NCBI GenBank assembly: GCA_027452005.1
Contig: DAIDHF010000015.1
Span: 1-59,641, forward strand
Direction: 5' to 3'
DNA: 59,641 nt
DNA from: Acidimicrobiales bacterium
GTDB taxonomy: Bacteria > Actinomycetota > Acidimicrobiia > Acidimicrobiales > JAKAVM01
Position numbers and translations under genes: made by a program. The notes beneath the pieces are model-generated. The model worked only from the letters and a program-made list of their open reading frames with translations, was not told the DNA's origin and did no database searches. This document shows, one piece after another, positions 16,491 through 25,520 of the stretch; the stretch's first letter is position 1, and each line of letters starts with the position of its first letter.

Positions 16491-16706
16491 ATGACCAGAC
16501 TTGAACAAGAAGTTATTGGTCCTGGAACCCGGGTGGACGTGTGTGTACGCTATGACGGGTCGTGGTCGAAGGGTTTTGAGGTTCTTGAGGTCTCAGAGAC
16601 CGGGTATCTTCTCAAGAGACTGTCTGATGGAACTCAACTTCCCGGAGTCTTCCCCGCCGACGACGTGAGAGTGAGTCGACGCAAACAAGGTCTCTGGTGG
16701 TACTAG
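16491..16706 (+). CDS. Small conserved protein, 71 aa (Tudor/SH3-like)
   Basis: ATG at 16491 follows GTGGAG at 8 nt, and the upstream TTG at 16473 is less likely. The product begins MTRLEQEVIGPGTRVDVCVRYDG and contains WSKGFEVLEV, YLLKRLSDGT, LPGVFPADDVR and a terminal GLWWY. This all-beta pattern, G-x-V-x-V-R-x-x-x-G-W-x-x-G-F-E followed by a DDVR end, resembles small Tudor- or SH3-like proteins I associate with Acidimicrobiia. Function is unknown. It is a single-gene unit between two long non-coding gaps. Confidence 0.65.
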   Translation: MTRLEQEVIGPGTRVDVCVRYDGSWSKGFEVLEVSETGYLLKRLSDGTQLPGVFPADDVRVSRRKQGLWWY

Positions 16707-17088
16707 CCCACTAAGGCCAAACCTCAAACATCTTGGATGGATTTATAAGAGATGTTGCTGTCACCAACCCAGAGGTTTGTGAGGACCTTTTGTCCCCGGC
16801 GGGCACTGGAAAGGTAGAGCCCTTCAAACGACTTTTTTGCGACAAGCCACGAGCGACCTTTAGAGATGTGGCAATCTAGTCGCCAGGTGGTCGTATCGGG
16901 GACACTTACATATCAATCCCACGATCACCCATATCCAAGACACATCGTGCGGCCAGGCCCGTATCCATACCTTGTTCCGTGGTTTTTTTGTCAATACCCC
17001 TGCCCTGGCTACATAGACAGGTGTGGACATTCGACATGGGCATTCCACTAAGAAACCGCGCCTAGGTATTATGGAGCGGAATATTTGG
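16707..17088. other. Non-coding gap before the alpha-mannosidase
   Basis: About 380 bp hold no frame with protein-like composition. Homopolymer runs (seven T at 16834 and 16984) and mixed-purine stretches are present, but no long hairpin, tRNA or recognised riboswitch. It may hold regulatory sites for the mannosidase gene. Confidence 0.4.
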
Positions 17089-17094
17089 TACGAT
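17089..17094 (+). promoter_or_regulatory. -10 box of the mannosidase gene, leaderless start
   Basis: TACGAT ends 8 nt before the ATG at 17103 and there is no ribosome-binding site. Transcription should therefore begin at or next to the start codon. No -35 was identified. Confidence 0.4.
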
Positions 17095-17102
17095 AGCTTG
17101 CT

Positions 17103-19823
17103 ATGTCAATGCCGGTTTGGATCGTCCCCCACACGCACTGGGACCGCGAGTGGTATAGATCATTCCAGTACTTCCGGGTTCACTTGGTGGACCTGGTTGA
17201 CGCTCTGATAACCCTCCTAGAGCGTGATCCGGGTTTTTCTACGTTCATGCTGGACGGTCAGATGGCCGTTGTGGATGATTACCTGGAAATCAGACCACAC
17301 ATGCGTGAATCCCTAGAGCGCCTTGCCCGTGAAGGTCGCCTGACCATGGGCCCGTGGTACATCTTGATGGACGAGTTCTTGGTGTCAGGTGAGACCATCA
17401 TTCGAAACCTCCAGCTGGGGATATACAAGGCTGACCAGTTTGCTGGACACCTTGAGGTCGGGTATTTGCCAGATATGTTCGGCCACATAGCCCAGATGCC
17501 CCAGATACTTAGTCAAGCTGGACTCTCCGACGCGGTCGTGTGGCGTGGGGTGCCCAGTCAGGTCAACACGGGTCGATTCCGGTGGACCTCCCCTGACGGG
17601 TCCAGTGTAATTGCCCAGTATCTTATCGACGGGTACGGGAACGGGTCCGCAGTCCCCAAAGACCCAGAGGACTTTATTGGCTTTATCGAAGATTTGGCAG
17701 GCTCACGAGGGGCGTACTATCCCGACGGGATCTTGCTCATGAACGGGACCGACCACCAAAAGCCAAAGGATTGGCTTAGCCGTACGCTTGAATTAGCAAA
17801 TCAGAACTGTCAAGATTTCGACTTTAGGATTGTAAGTCTCGAAGAAGTTATTGGCCATGTAGGATCGAGATCTAAACTCGAAACGGCATCCATGACCGAG
17901 ATAACCGGTGAACTTCGCTCTAGTGCCCGGGCTAATCTACTCATGGGGGTCGCCTCGAATCGGGTCGACGTAAAAAAAGCAGCCTCACTGGTCGAGCGAG
18001 AATTGGAACGACGTGCCGAGCCACTCGTGAACCTATTTTCAAGAGACCCGACTTGGGCCCAGTCCTTCCTCGACTCGGCCTGGAAACTTGTTATTGAAAA
18101 TAGCGCCCACGACTCTATCTGTGCGTGTTCAGTTGACGAAGTGGTCAACTCGGTATTAGACCGATTCTCACAGGCTAGAGAGATTGCCAGAGCCCTCTCA
18201 GAGCGCGTTTTGGGTGAGTTGTCCCGGTCAATCGGGATTACCGGGGCGAGCATCATAAATACCTCACATCGCACTAGAGGTGGACTCGTAGTCGTTGACC
18301 TCCCGGGAACCGAAATTCCTTCAGGTTGCCAGCTAATTTCCAGTCGACCTCCGATTCTTTTAGACACTACCCTCCAAGGTCCTCAGGCCAAGGCTCTAAT
18401 AGGAGAGTTCAAGAGTCAGCAGATCGGTAGTGACACCTATATCAACTCGATCACCTGCCAAGTCGAGGCCAAGACGCTTGAGATCAGAGTGCTAGCTTCA
18501 GATATCTTAGAGACCGAGTTCCCGGTAGCCCCCATCAGGCAAGACATCGTGAGCAAAATAGACTCAAACCCTGATAAGGCGGTACACATACTTGCAACCC
18601 AGCCACCAGTTACCAGGGTAGCGTCCCTGGTGGATGCTGTCCCCGGGTTTGGGTACAGGTCGTGGAAGCCCAAGACCCCCGAACACCCGGTTGTCCAGAT
18701 TGGGCCCCACGGTCTGTCAAACGGCTTGGTAAGTGTTGAGTTGGACCCGAATGATGGTACGTTTTCCTGGAACGGTCACCCTGGATTCGACCAGATTGTC
18801 GACGAGGGGGACCATGGGGACACCTACAACTTCTCTCCCCCACAACACGATGTTCGCGTGAGCCGTCCCGACTCGGTTTCAATCGAGTTTGCCCAACTTG
18901 GCCCGGTAAAGTCTGTAATAAGAACGCACCGCCTATTTAGCTGGCCAGAACGAATTGATGAGACTGGTCGGGCCCGCACGGGACAGGTTCTAGTTGACCT
19001 TACCACTGAACTTGAAATCAGGGCCGATGATCCCCTGGTCAGGATCACGACACGCTGGAAGAATGAGTCGCGCGATCACAGGGTTAGGACCATCTTTCCG
19101 CTAATTACTCCGGCCTATAGCTCTCAGGCAGAGTGTGCCTTTTGTGTGGTTGAGCGTCCTCTTTCAAACGAGGGTGGACCCACTGAAGTAGGGCTTGCAA
19201 CATACCCGTCACGGCGTTTCGTGTCCAGTGGGGCGATAACCGTGTTCCACCAGGGCCTGCTCGAATATGAACTCGTCAGTGATGATCTGAACTCCTTTCT
19301 TGACGGGCGCCCCGGGCCGGCCTACCTGATGGCCTTGACTCTCTTGCGAGCTACCGGATTTCTATCTCGGGTCGAGATGTCCTATAGACCCCTTCCAGCT
19401 GGCCCCCCAATTGAAATGGACGGTTCGCAGATGCTCGAAGACATTCAGGTTTCCTACGCCCTGGCCAGCTCTACTTACAACCCTTATGAGCTAGCCGATA
19501 GCTTTTTAGTCCCCTTGGATGTCGTCGTGTGCCCATATGACCATGACCCTCCCAATGCAAGACCCGTCGATGAATCAAGGCAACTTCTAAAGATAGACGG
19601 TTGCGAGGTCTCGTCGATAACTAGAGACCGGGACACAGGACTTGTTACTGCTAGGATGTTCAACCCGACTTCAACCCCTAGCCAGGTTACGATATCTAAC
19701 GAGGACAATAAGCCCTGTCAGGGGAGTCTTATTGATCTTCTCGGACGATCAACTGGAGAATTTACTGGTTCAACAATCCTTGGACCACACAAGATCCAGA
19801 CTGTCCGCTTATTCGGTCTGTAG
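17103..19823 (+). CDS. Alpha-mannosidase, GH38 family
   Basis: GH38 enzymes hydrolyse alpha-linked mannose with retention, using zinc. The 906-residue protein starts WIVPHTHWDREWY, with His10 and His12 as zinc ligands. It then has FMLDGQ (Asp51), the nucleophile Asp124 in GYLPDMFGHIAQMP, and the late ligand His in ENSAHDSICACSVDEV near residue 338, followed by all-beta C-terminal domains. Length and motif order fit the bacterial MngB/YbgG type. No signal peptide is present, so it is cytoplasmic. That suggests turnover of imported or internal mannosyl compounds, such as mannosylglycerate, or of glycolipid fragments. The last 15 bp overlap the opposing cyclase gene. Confidence 0.93.
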   Translation: MSMPVWIVPHTHWDREWYRSFQYFRVHLVDLVDALITLLERDPGFSTFMLDGQMAVVDDYLEIRPHMRESLERLAREGRLTMGPWYILMDEFLVSGETIIRNLQLGIYKADQFAGHLEVGYLPDMFGHIAQMPQILSQAGLSDAVVWRGVPSQVNTGRFRWTSPDGSSVIAQYLIDGYGNGSAVPKDPEDFIGFIEDLAGSRGAYYPDGILLMNGTDHQKPKDWLSRTLELANQNCQDFDFRIVSLEEVIGHVGSRSKLETASMTEITGELRSSARANLLMGVASNRVDVKKAASLVERELERRAEPLVNLFSRDPTWAQSFLDSAWKLVIENSAHDSICACSVDEVVNSVLDRFSQAREIARALSERVLGELSRSIGITGASIINTSHRTRGGLVVVDLPGTEIPSGCQLISSRPPILLDTTLQGPQAKALIGEFKSQQIGSDTYINSITCQVEAKTLEIRVLASDILETEFPVAPIRQDIVSKIDSNPDKAVHILATQPPVTRVASLVDAVPGFGYRSWKPKTPEHPVVQIGPHGLSNGLVSVELDPNDGTFSWNGHPGFDQIVDEGDHGDTYNFSPPQHDVRVSRPDSVSIEFAQLGPVKSVIRTHRLFSWPERIDETGRARTGQVLVDLTTELEIRADDPLVRITTRWKNESRDHRVRTIFPLITPAYSSQAECAFCVVERPLSNEGGPTEVGLATYPSRRFVSSGAITVFHQGLLEYELVSDDLNSFLDGRPGPAYLMALTLLRATGFLSRVEMSYRPLPAGPPIEMDGSQMLEDIQVSYALASSTYNPYELADSFLVPLDVVVCPYDHDPPNARPVDESRQLLKIDGCEVSSITRDRDTGLVTARMFNPTSTPSQVTISNEDNKPCQGSLIDLLGRSTGEFTGSTILGPHKIQTVRLFGL

Positions 19824-20897
19824 ATCACCTGACCGTAGAGACCACACCTGAACTTTCCCAATTCCTCGGATATATCGTATTCGGACAGGTTTCCAGTTGA
19901 TTCCATCTCGGTCCCCGGGCCCAAGGATCTCCTTGTAATCTGACGAAGCCAAAATGGTCCCGGGTCGGGCCAGGTCAACAATTCGAGAAGCCAGGTTCAC
20001 GATTGGACCAAAGTAGTCGCCGTCACGGGCTATAACCTTTCCGTATGCCAGGCCAACCCGGAGATCTTCAAGTTGTTCGTCTTTGCTGTGAGCCTCACTT
20101 AGGGCCAAGGCAATTTTAGCTCCCGCTAAGGGTTCATCAGTGACGAACATGACCTCGTCCCCGATCATCTTGACGATCCTGCCCCCATAGGCCGGTACTG
20201 TGTCATATGCGAGTGACTCAAACCGAGATATGACCGCACCTAGTTCCAGGTCACTGAGTTGCTGGCTTAGAACGGTAAAACCGACCATATCTGCAAATCC
20301 CACCGTGAGGTCGACTTGCATCTGATTAGTACCCTCTTCCTGGGTAGCCCCGGCTAGCACGGCTCGGCGGGCCGCCGCAAGCAAGTGACGTCGCCACGAG
20401 TAATCGATCAACCGAGCAATTGAGGGCAACGTGGCATCTGCTACCAGGGCAAAGTTTTCGGCAGCCTCTGCCGGGCTCTGTCCTGCCTCGCGCACCTGGG
20501 TCATGGTTACCTGGGCCTCGGCAAGTCGGGCCATTGATGAGCCTAGAACCCTCCCTAGTTGAATTGCAGACTCCACGTCAGCCAGACCCAACGACAAGAG
20601 CCCCTGAACAATTGAGACGGCCTCGACGTCTAGCTCCGTGAAAACCGGTTCGGTGTCAGGAGTATCGGGAAAGCCCAGAGCACGCCAGAAACGACTGGAA
20701 AGCTCCAGGGGCATCCCGGTTCTTCTAGAGAGCTCAACCCGGTCAAAGGTCTCACCCGCTGGCAATAAGAGCCTTTCAATAGCAAGGATCTCTAGTTGGT
20801 CTTGTAAGACGGCCTCATCAATCTCGTCTTGACTAGCTCCGAGATCTAGGAGGAACTCCTTGATCAGGCCTGGCTCACCATCTGGCGCCTCACTCAA
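19809..20897 (-). CDS. Class III adenylate/guanylate cyclase with N-terminal regulatory domain
   Basis: The cyclase domain (about 190-362) makes a cyclic nucleotide from ATP or GTP. Metal-binding Asp203 (GFADMVGFT) and Asp247 (KMIGDEVMFV), transition-state Asn301 and Arg305 (NLASR), and the purine-specifying Lys (KMIGDE) are all present. The Lys favours ATP, so it looks catalytically competent. Residues 1-180 are helical with a MerR-like stretch (RVELSRRTGMPLELSSRFWRALGFPD), like the adenylate cyclase regulatory domain found in mycobacterial soluble cyclases. There is no membrane segment. It is translationally coupled to gpsA (4-bp overlap) and its 3' end overlaps the mannosidase gene by 15 bp. 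Confidence 0.9.
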   Translation of the reverse strand: MSEAPDGEPGLIKEFLLDLGASQDEIDEAVLQDQLEILAIERLLLPAGETFDRVELSRRTGMPLELSSRFWRALGFPDTPDTEPVFTELDVEAVSIVQGLLSLGLADVESAIQLGRVLGSSMARLAEAQVTMTQVREAGQSPAEAAENFALVADATLPSIARLIDYSWRRHLLAAARRAVLAGATQEEGTNQMQVDLTVGFADMVGFTVLSQQLSDLELGAVISRFESLAYDTVPAYGGRIVKMIGDEVMFVTDEPLAGAKIALALSEAHSKDEQLEDLRVGLAYGKVIARDGDYFGPIVNLASRIVDLARPGTILASSDYKEILGPGDRDGINWKPVRIRYIRGIGKVQVWSLRSGDLQTE

Positions 20898-21928
20898 TTT
20901 TCGATTCCTTCTAATTCGTCACCAGGGCCTCGGTCGAGGAGGTTTGCTACACACTCACCCGGGGTTTGGATTGAGGCCAATACACGCGATATTTCACGAG
21001 AAATTGGCATGTCCACTTGGTGAGTAGAGCCCAACTCAACGGCCACCGGGGCAGTCTTGACGCCTTCGGCCACCATGTTCATCTTGCCCATAATCTCGTC
21101 TATGCCCATTCCTTGACCTAACATGCGTCCCACGCAGTAGTTACGACTCCTCGGGGACGAGCACGTAGCAACTAGGTCCCCCAGCCCGGCAAGTCCAGCA
21201 AAAGTCATTGGACGCCCACCTAATCTAACCCCCAGACGGCCCACCTCGGCAAGTGCCCGAGTTATAAGAGCAGCCCGAGAATTATCCCCAAATCCAAGCC
21301 CGGCTGCCATTCCGGCCGCAATGGCCATCACATTCTTGAGGGCCCCGGCAATCTCACTTCCCACGACATCGCGGTTGCGATATACCAGCATAGTTTTGGA
21401 GTGGACCAATCTCTGGATCAGCGCGCCCAGTTCATCATCAGTGGTCGCAATAACACTTGCGGTTGGTTGACCTTCAATTACCTCACCGGCCAAATTTGGT
21501 CCAGTTAGGAACCCGACCCTGCTGACTCCGGTTACCTCGGAAATTACCTGGGTCATCCTGAGATTCGATTTGGCCTCGATTCCCTTGGTTAGACTTACAG
21601 TTGGAACTCTCGGATCAATCATGGTACACGCCGCCTCTAGGATTGCCCGAACTCCGTGAGATGGTACGGCGACGACTATCAACGTACACCTATGGAGAGC
21701 CTGGTCAAGTTGGTGAGTAGCCCCCAGGTCAGCCGAAAGAACGTTGTTGGCCAGGTACTTATTATTTGTGTGATTCTCGTTGATCTCTTGGGCTATTTCT
21801 TGGCTCCTGGCCCAAAGGATTGTCTTGGTCGACCTGGAGATCAGGTTTGCCACGGTCGTACCCCAAGAGCCAGCGCCTAACACACAGACTCTCTCTGAGC
21901 CATTCACCAGATATTTATCGTCGGCCAA
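20894..21928 (-). CDS. gpsA: Glycerol-3-phosphate dehydrogenase [NAD(P)+]
   Basis: GpsA reduces dihydroxyacetone phosphate to sn-glycerol-3-phosphate for phospholipid synthesis. The 344-residue protein begins with VCVLGAGSWGTTVANLIS (NAD(P) site). It has VSLTKGIE, GPNLAGEV, the catalytic Lys of GALKNVMAIAAG, and GDNSRAALITRALAEVGRLG. The start is a TTG at 21928 behind GGTGG, and a GTG at 21907 would also keep the full domain. Its stop overlaps the cyclase start, so the two are one operon. It is divergent from cofC with a gap of 47 bp. Confidence 0.96.
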   Translation of the reverse strand: MADDKYLVNGSERVCVLGAGSWGTTVANLISRSTKTILWARSQEIAQEINENHTNNKYLANNVLSADLGATHQLDQALHRCTLIVVAVPSHGVRAILEAACTMIDPRVPTVSLTKGIEAKSNLRMTQVISEVTGVSRVGFLTGPNLAGEVIEGQPTASVIATTDDELGALIQRLVHSKTMLVYRNRDVVGSEIAGALKNVMAIAAGMAAGLGFGDNSRAALITRALAEVGRLGVRLGGRPMTFAGLAGLGDLVATCSSPRSRNYCVGRMLGQGMGIDEIMGKMNMVAEGVKTAPVAVELGSTHQVDMPISREISRVLASIQTPGECVANLLDRGPGDELEGIEN

Positions 21929-21975
21929 CTACCCACCAATGCTCAAATGCCATAAAGTCTTGCTAACACCTTCTA

Positions 21976-22650
21976 ATGAACGAAATTATACTTGTGCCAA
22001 TAAAGGACTTTTCTCAGGCCAAGGCCCGCCTGTCCGGTTTACTCGATAAGTCTACAAGGGAACTCCTAGCCATTGCACTGGCCGACCTAGTTTGTTCGCA
22101 ATCAACCAGGTCACCAATTCGTGTGGTATGCGAGTCACCTACCGTGGCTTCTTGGGCCAGGTCAAAGCATCTCATGGTCTCCAAGAACCCCGGGATTGGC
22201 CTTAACCAATCTGTGCAGCTTGCCGCTAATGCCGCCAGGCTCGAGGGTTACTCGCGAATATCGGTAATCCACTCCGATCTACCCCTGGCCCAAAACCTAG
22301 ACCTGATAACAAGCGGGGTCGATCCGGCTCAGGCTGTTATTATCCCTGACCGGCTCGGTGACGGTACCAACCTACTCTCGTTGCCTGCTAACTCTCTTGC
22401 TGGCCTCAGTCGCGTCGACGGTTTTTGTTTTCAATACGGACCCAGGTCGTTCCAAAATCACCTAGGTCAAGCAAAAGCACTCAACCTAGACCCCGTGGTA
22501 ATAGATCCCAGCCCGTTAGGACTCGACATTGACACTGCCTCAGACTGGAATGAGCTGGTTTCGCTACAATCCCTAGTTACCTCGGCTGAACTCAACAAGA
22601 TAATCAATAACTATAAAGACCAGGTCAAATCTGCGCTAGGAACCCTTTAG
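21976..22650 (+). CDS. cofC: 2-phospho-L-lactate / phosphoenolpyruvate guanylyltransferase
   Basis: CofC (FbiD in mycobacteria) activates 2-phospholactate or phosphoenolpyruvate with GTP in the synthesis of coenzyme F420. The 224-residue protein begins MNEIILVPIKDFSQAKARLSG, the nucleotide-transferase motif. It has VIHSDLPLA with the metal-binding Asp, VIIPDRLGDGTNLLSLP, FQYGPRSFQNHL and DIDTASDWNEL at the end, all family hallmarks. No ribosome-binding site is seen, so the transcript may be leaderless. It is followed 2 bp later by the PIG-L gene, so they are probably cotranscribed. Confidence 0.93.
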   Translation: MNEIILVPIKDFSQAKARLSGLLDKSTRELLAIALADLVCSQSTRSPIRVVCESPTVASWARSKHLMVSKNPGIGLNQSVQLAANAARLEGYSRISVIHSDLPLAQNLDLITSGVDPAQAVIIPDRLGDGTNLLSLPANSLAGLSRVDGFCFQYGPRSFQNHLGQAKALNLDPVVIDPSPLGLDIDTASDWNELVSLQSLVTSAELNKIINNYKDQVKSALGTL

Positions 22651-22652
22651 CT

Positions 22653-23387
22653 GTGAAAATTACCACCAATCTCTCCACACCACGGGTCGCCCTAGCAGTT
22701 GGTGCCCATCCAGATGATGTTGAATTCAACTGTGGTGGCACCTTAGCAAAGTGGGCCGCTCAAGGCTGCCGGGTCTATATCCTCATACTGACCGATGGTT
22801 CAATGGGATCGTGGGACCCAAAGATGGATCGTGGCCTGCTTAGAGGAACCAGGAAACATGAAGCAATTGATGCCGCAACAAAACTTGGTTTGACTGACTC
22901 AGATGTCTTCTTTCTCGACGAACCTGACGGACAACTAGAGCTGTCTAGAGAGACCATTGCAAAGGTATGCTCGGTAATTCGCCACACGCGTCCCAATGTA
23001 ATTCTTGGCCATGACCCCTGGAAGCATTATCGTCTACACCCTGACCACCGAGAGGCAGGACTAATAACGTTAGACGCGATTGTTTGCGCCCGCGAACCCA
23101 ATTACACTGCCGGACAACAAGAGGGGTTTCATCGTTGCGACATGGCGCTTCTCTATGAAGCAGAGGTTGAAGATCACATTGAAGATGTTTCAGGATTTTA
23201 CGAGCACAAGCTAACCGCGTTACTTGCGCACCAAAGCCAGTTGCTTTCTACGATGAATATTCAAAGTCCCAACGATCAACGCGGGATTAGCAACTTTAGC
23301 GACTGGCTATATAGCAACCTCTCTGAAAAAGGAAGCCTCGCCAACCTTTCGGAGGGCGAGGCTTTCAAATTGATTAGTCAAATATAG
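22653..23387 (+). CDS. PIG-L / LmbE family deacetylase
   Basis: This zinc deacetylase family removes N-acetyl or other acyl groups from amino sugars and mycothiol conjugates. The 244-residue protein has the metal motif VGAHPDDVEFNCGGTL, the TDGS motif, and LHPDHREAG with the third ligand. GTG at 22653 is 2 bp from the cofC stop, so they are likely coupled. Relatives in actinobacteria include MshB and mycothiol S-conjugate amidase, but this member is shorter and closer to general LmbE-like deacetylases. The substrate is unknown. An enzyme on a glycoside or thiol precursor is a fair inference. Confidence 0.87.
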   Translation: MKITTNLSTPRVALAVGAHPDDVEFNCGGTLAKWAAQGCRVYILILTDGSMGSWDPKMDRGLLRGTRKHEAIDAATKLGLTDSDVFFLDEPDGQLELSRETIAKVCSVIRHTRPNVILGHDPWKHYRLHPDHREAGLITLDAIVCAREPNYTAGQQEGFHRCDMALLYEAEVEDHIEDVSGFYEHKLTALLAHQSQLLSTMNIQSPNDQRGISNFSDWLYSNLSEKGSLANLSEGEAFKLISQI

Positions 23388-23419
23388 TCGACACCTCTTG
23401 GATGCCGACATATCTAGCA

Positions 23420-23698
23420 CTAGCGCCTTCTAGCAGCCGCCTTCTTGGCTGTTGACTTCTTAGCCGCTGACTTCTTTGCAGGAGCCTTGCGTGCTGGAGC
23501 CTTCTTCGCCGCCTTCTTGGCTGTTGACTTCTTAGCCGCTGACTTCTTTGCAGGAGCCTTGCGTGCTGGAGCCTTCTTGGCCGCCTTCTTGGCTACGGTC
23601 TTCTTAGCCGCTGACTTCTTTGCAGGAGCCTTCTTGGCTGGTGATTTTTTGGCTGCCTTTTTGGCTGCCGGCTTTCTTTTCGGTGCTGCTTTTGGCAT
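23420..23698 (-). CDS. Lysine/alanine-rich histone H1-like protein
   Basis: The protein has 92 residues, almost all Lys, Ala and Pro with a few Ser, Thr and Arg, arranged as AAKK/APAKK repeats ending in AAARRR. This composition is that of histone H1-like tails, which bind DNA non-specifically and are usually fused to HU in actinobacteria. Here the tail stands alone. The ATG follows GGAGA at 7 nt. A 24-residue block is repeated nearly exactly (72 bp at DNA level). Likely roles are nucleoid compaction or DNA protection. No partner gene is adjacent. Confidence 0.85.
   Translation of the reverse strand: MPKAAPKRKPAAKKAAKKSPAKKAPAKKSAAKKTVAKKAAKKAPARKAPAKKSAAKKSTAKKAAKKAPARKAPAKKSAAKKSTAKKAAARRR
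23448..23590. repeat. 72-bp direct repeat within the histone-like gene
   Basis: The segment starting GGCTGTTGACTTCTTAGC at about 23447 recurs at 23519, exactly 72 bp on, with two or three base changes near the end of the unit. A more diverged third copy follows. The repeat is in frame with the protein, so copy-number change would not shift the frame. Confidence 0.8.
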
Positions 23699-24123
23699 AT
23701 TAGCTCTCCGATCTTTTCGTTATGTTCAGTTATTCATTCTTTTACTTGTTGACATTTATCTGACAACCGAGACAACTGACGTAGAACGCCCTCGGCAGTT
23801 TAACCGATCGAACTTTTAGTTCAAACCGGTTGAGCTATTTACAACCGCCACCTCCTATCGTCAGTAAGCAAAACTTTCGCTCCGTTTGCTTAGAAAAGCA
23901 TCTCGGTTAAATTTAATTACCAATTCGCGCGAAGTCAACTCATATTCCGAAGTTATACTTCGTGTGTTAACAATACAATATTTTAGAGGTACACGCGCGG
24001 AATCATCTATCAAGACTTATCATCGAAGTTCTTTTAACTATTTGAGAGGCAAATTGGCGTTTCCAGACGAACTCGCACTTAGTTTCAACAACTTAGTTTC
24101 CCTTTTCATTTTCTTATTTACGC
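23699..24123. other. AT-rich intergenic region with a small palindrome
   Basis: About 425 bp are visibly richer in A and T than the surroundings. The region lies between the divergent histone-like and coupling-protein genes. CGAAGT-TAT-ACTTCG (23948-23962) is a perfect 6-bp inverted repeat. An 80-codon open frame at 23886-24128 has no ribosome-binding site or family likeness and is not called as a gene. The region could hold both promoters, silencing-type AT-rich DNA or a transfer origin. Confidence 0.5.
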
Positions 24124-24129
24124 GATAGT
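24124..24129 (+). promoter_or_regulatory. -10 box of the coupling-protein gene, leaderless start
   Basis: GATAGT ends 8 nt before the GTG at 24138 and no ribosome-binding site precedes the start. This fits transcription beginning at the start codon. No -35 was identified. Confidence 0.3.
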
Positions 24130-24137
24130 TTTCATTT

Positions 24138-25508
24138 GTGGAAATTGGTGAGCTAACTAAGTCATTAACACGAGATAGTGCGTTCTACCTGGGGAAATCA
24201 GTAAATGGTTGGCACTGGTCAAAGCCCGAAGATGCAATATTGGTACTCGGACCACCACGGTCTGGAAAGACATCGTCAATAATCGTTCCAACACTGTTAC
24301 TGGCCAACGGTCCGATTGTTGCAACCTCTACTAAGACCGAGATTATTGAACTAACTTGGCAAAAACGCGCCAAATCGGGAAAGTGTGTAGTTTTTGACCC
24401 AACCGGAACGGTCACGACTCCGCGAATGGTTGATTCTATATCTTGGTCCCCAATTGACTGTTCAACTACATGGGACGGGGCACTTTTGATGGCTAGATCG
24501 ATGTCAAAGGCAACAACCTGGGCCACTAGCTCTACCGACTCATTCCACTGGCAAGAGCGTGCGGAGTCACTACTGGGTCCTCTATTCCACGCTGCCGCCC
24601 TCGAAGAGATGGGCATGGGTCAACTTCTATCGTGGGTAAATCGGAGAAATGCTAGCGACGCTCTGAGGGTACTTGAAAGCAACAACTCCCAGGTCGCCGC
24701 TGATCTTTTGTATGGCATTCTTTCAACAGATGACAGAGAGCTGAGCGGGATTTGGTCAACAAGTTCAAGTCTTCTAACGGCCTATCGCTCGGAAGGGGCA
24801 CTCCAGTCGGCCGCGACATCAGGGCAGCGCCTTAACCTGGCCGAGTATGCAAAGTCTAGCGATACCATCTACATTCCAGCTCCTGCGCGCTTTCAAAATC
24901 TGGTGGCCCCTATAATTGTCGGGTTCCTGGAGAACATCAAAACGGAGCGATTTCAGGGCAACCTTTCTAACGAGAAGCTGCCTCAAATGTTATTTGCGCT
25001 AGACGAGGTAGCCAATATTGCCCCATTACCTGATCTTCCGTCTCTGGTCAGCGAGGGAGGCGGCCAAGGTATAACCGTACTTGCCTGCCTCCAGGATCTT
25101 TCCCAGGCCCGTGTTAGATGGGGTCAGGCCTCCGATGGCTTTCTTACTCTGTTCGGAACCAAGGTCATATTCCCGGGTATTGCCGACATGACAACCTTGA
25201 ATGCAATTGCTGCCCTTGCTGGAAATCGTCATGAGGTTCGGGAGACCATTTCAAACCCCAGGTGGTGGGATGCGCTCAGGCGTACCAGGAACGACTCGTA
25301 CGCTCTCGAATCTGTACCGCAACTTCCCCCTGACAAGATTTACACCGGAGAGGCCAACCGGGCTCTCCTCATCGAATCGGGTAGGTCGCCATGTCACTTG
25401 GAGGTTACGCCGTATTTCAGCTGTGAACCCTTCAAGAGCCTCTGTGGAGAGTTGAAACCTGGGCTCACCCGAAAATTGGCTGAGCAGACTCCCTTCCTTG
25501 ATCGCTAA
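24138..25508 (+). CDS. TraG/TraD/VirD4-type coupling ATPase, without membrane anchor
   Basis: Coupling proteins pump DNA-relaxase complexes into type IV secretion channels. The 456-residue protein has Walker A GPPRSGKTS (38-46), the VATSTKTEI region after it, VVFDPTG, and Walker B MLFALDEVANI (about 285-293). These are followed by VSEGGGQGITVLACLQDLSQARVRWG, typical of the TraG/TraD C-terminal region. Unlike most members, it begins only 37 residues before Walker A and has no N-terminal membrane helix. GTG at 24138 lacks a ribosome-binding site. It is convergent with the MobF relaxase gene (12-bp gap), which supports a mobilisation role, but no VirB4 or channel genes are in the window. Loss of the anchor could mark a remnant or a new use. 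Confidence 0.83.
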   Translation: MEIGELTKSLTRDSAFYLGKSVNGWHWSKPEDAILVLGPPRSGKTSSIIVPTLLLANGPIVATSTKTEIIELTWQKRAKSGKCVVFDPTGTVTTPRMVDSISWSPIDCSTTWDGALLMARSMSKATTWATSSTDSFHWQERAESLLGPLFHAAALEEMGMGQLLSWVNRRNASDALRVLESNNSQVAADLLYGILSTDDRELSGIWSTSSSLLTAYRSEGALQSAATSGQRLNLAEYAKSSDTIYIPAPARFQNLVAPIIVGFLENIKTERFQGNLSNEKLPQMLFALDEVANIAPLPDLPSLVSEGGGQGITVLACLQDLSQARVRWGQASDGFLTLFGTKVIFPGIADMTTLNAIAALAGNRHEVRETISNPRWWDALRRTRNDSYALESVPQLPPDKIYTGEANRALLIESGRSPCHLEVTPYFSCEPFKSLCGELKPGLTRKLAEQTPFLDR

Positions 25509-25520
25509 GAGCTATCCAGG

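Noticed and set aside
23445..23819. Hydrophobic repeated frame opposite the histone-like gene
   Set aside because: It is the complement of Lys/Ala codons, which reads as Phe/Ala/Leu-rich sequence; a shadow.
23948..23962. Resemblance to a loxP or dif recombination site
   Set aside because: Only a short CGAAGT/ACTTCG palindrome is shared; the arms and the central spacer do not match loxP or a dif consensus.
23886..24128. 80-codon frame in the AT-rich gap
   Set aside because: No ribosome-binding site, no family resemblance, and AT-rich DNA often opens frames by chance.
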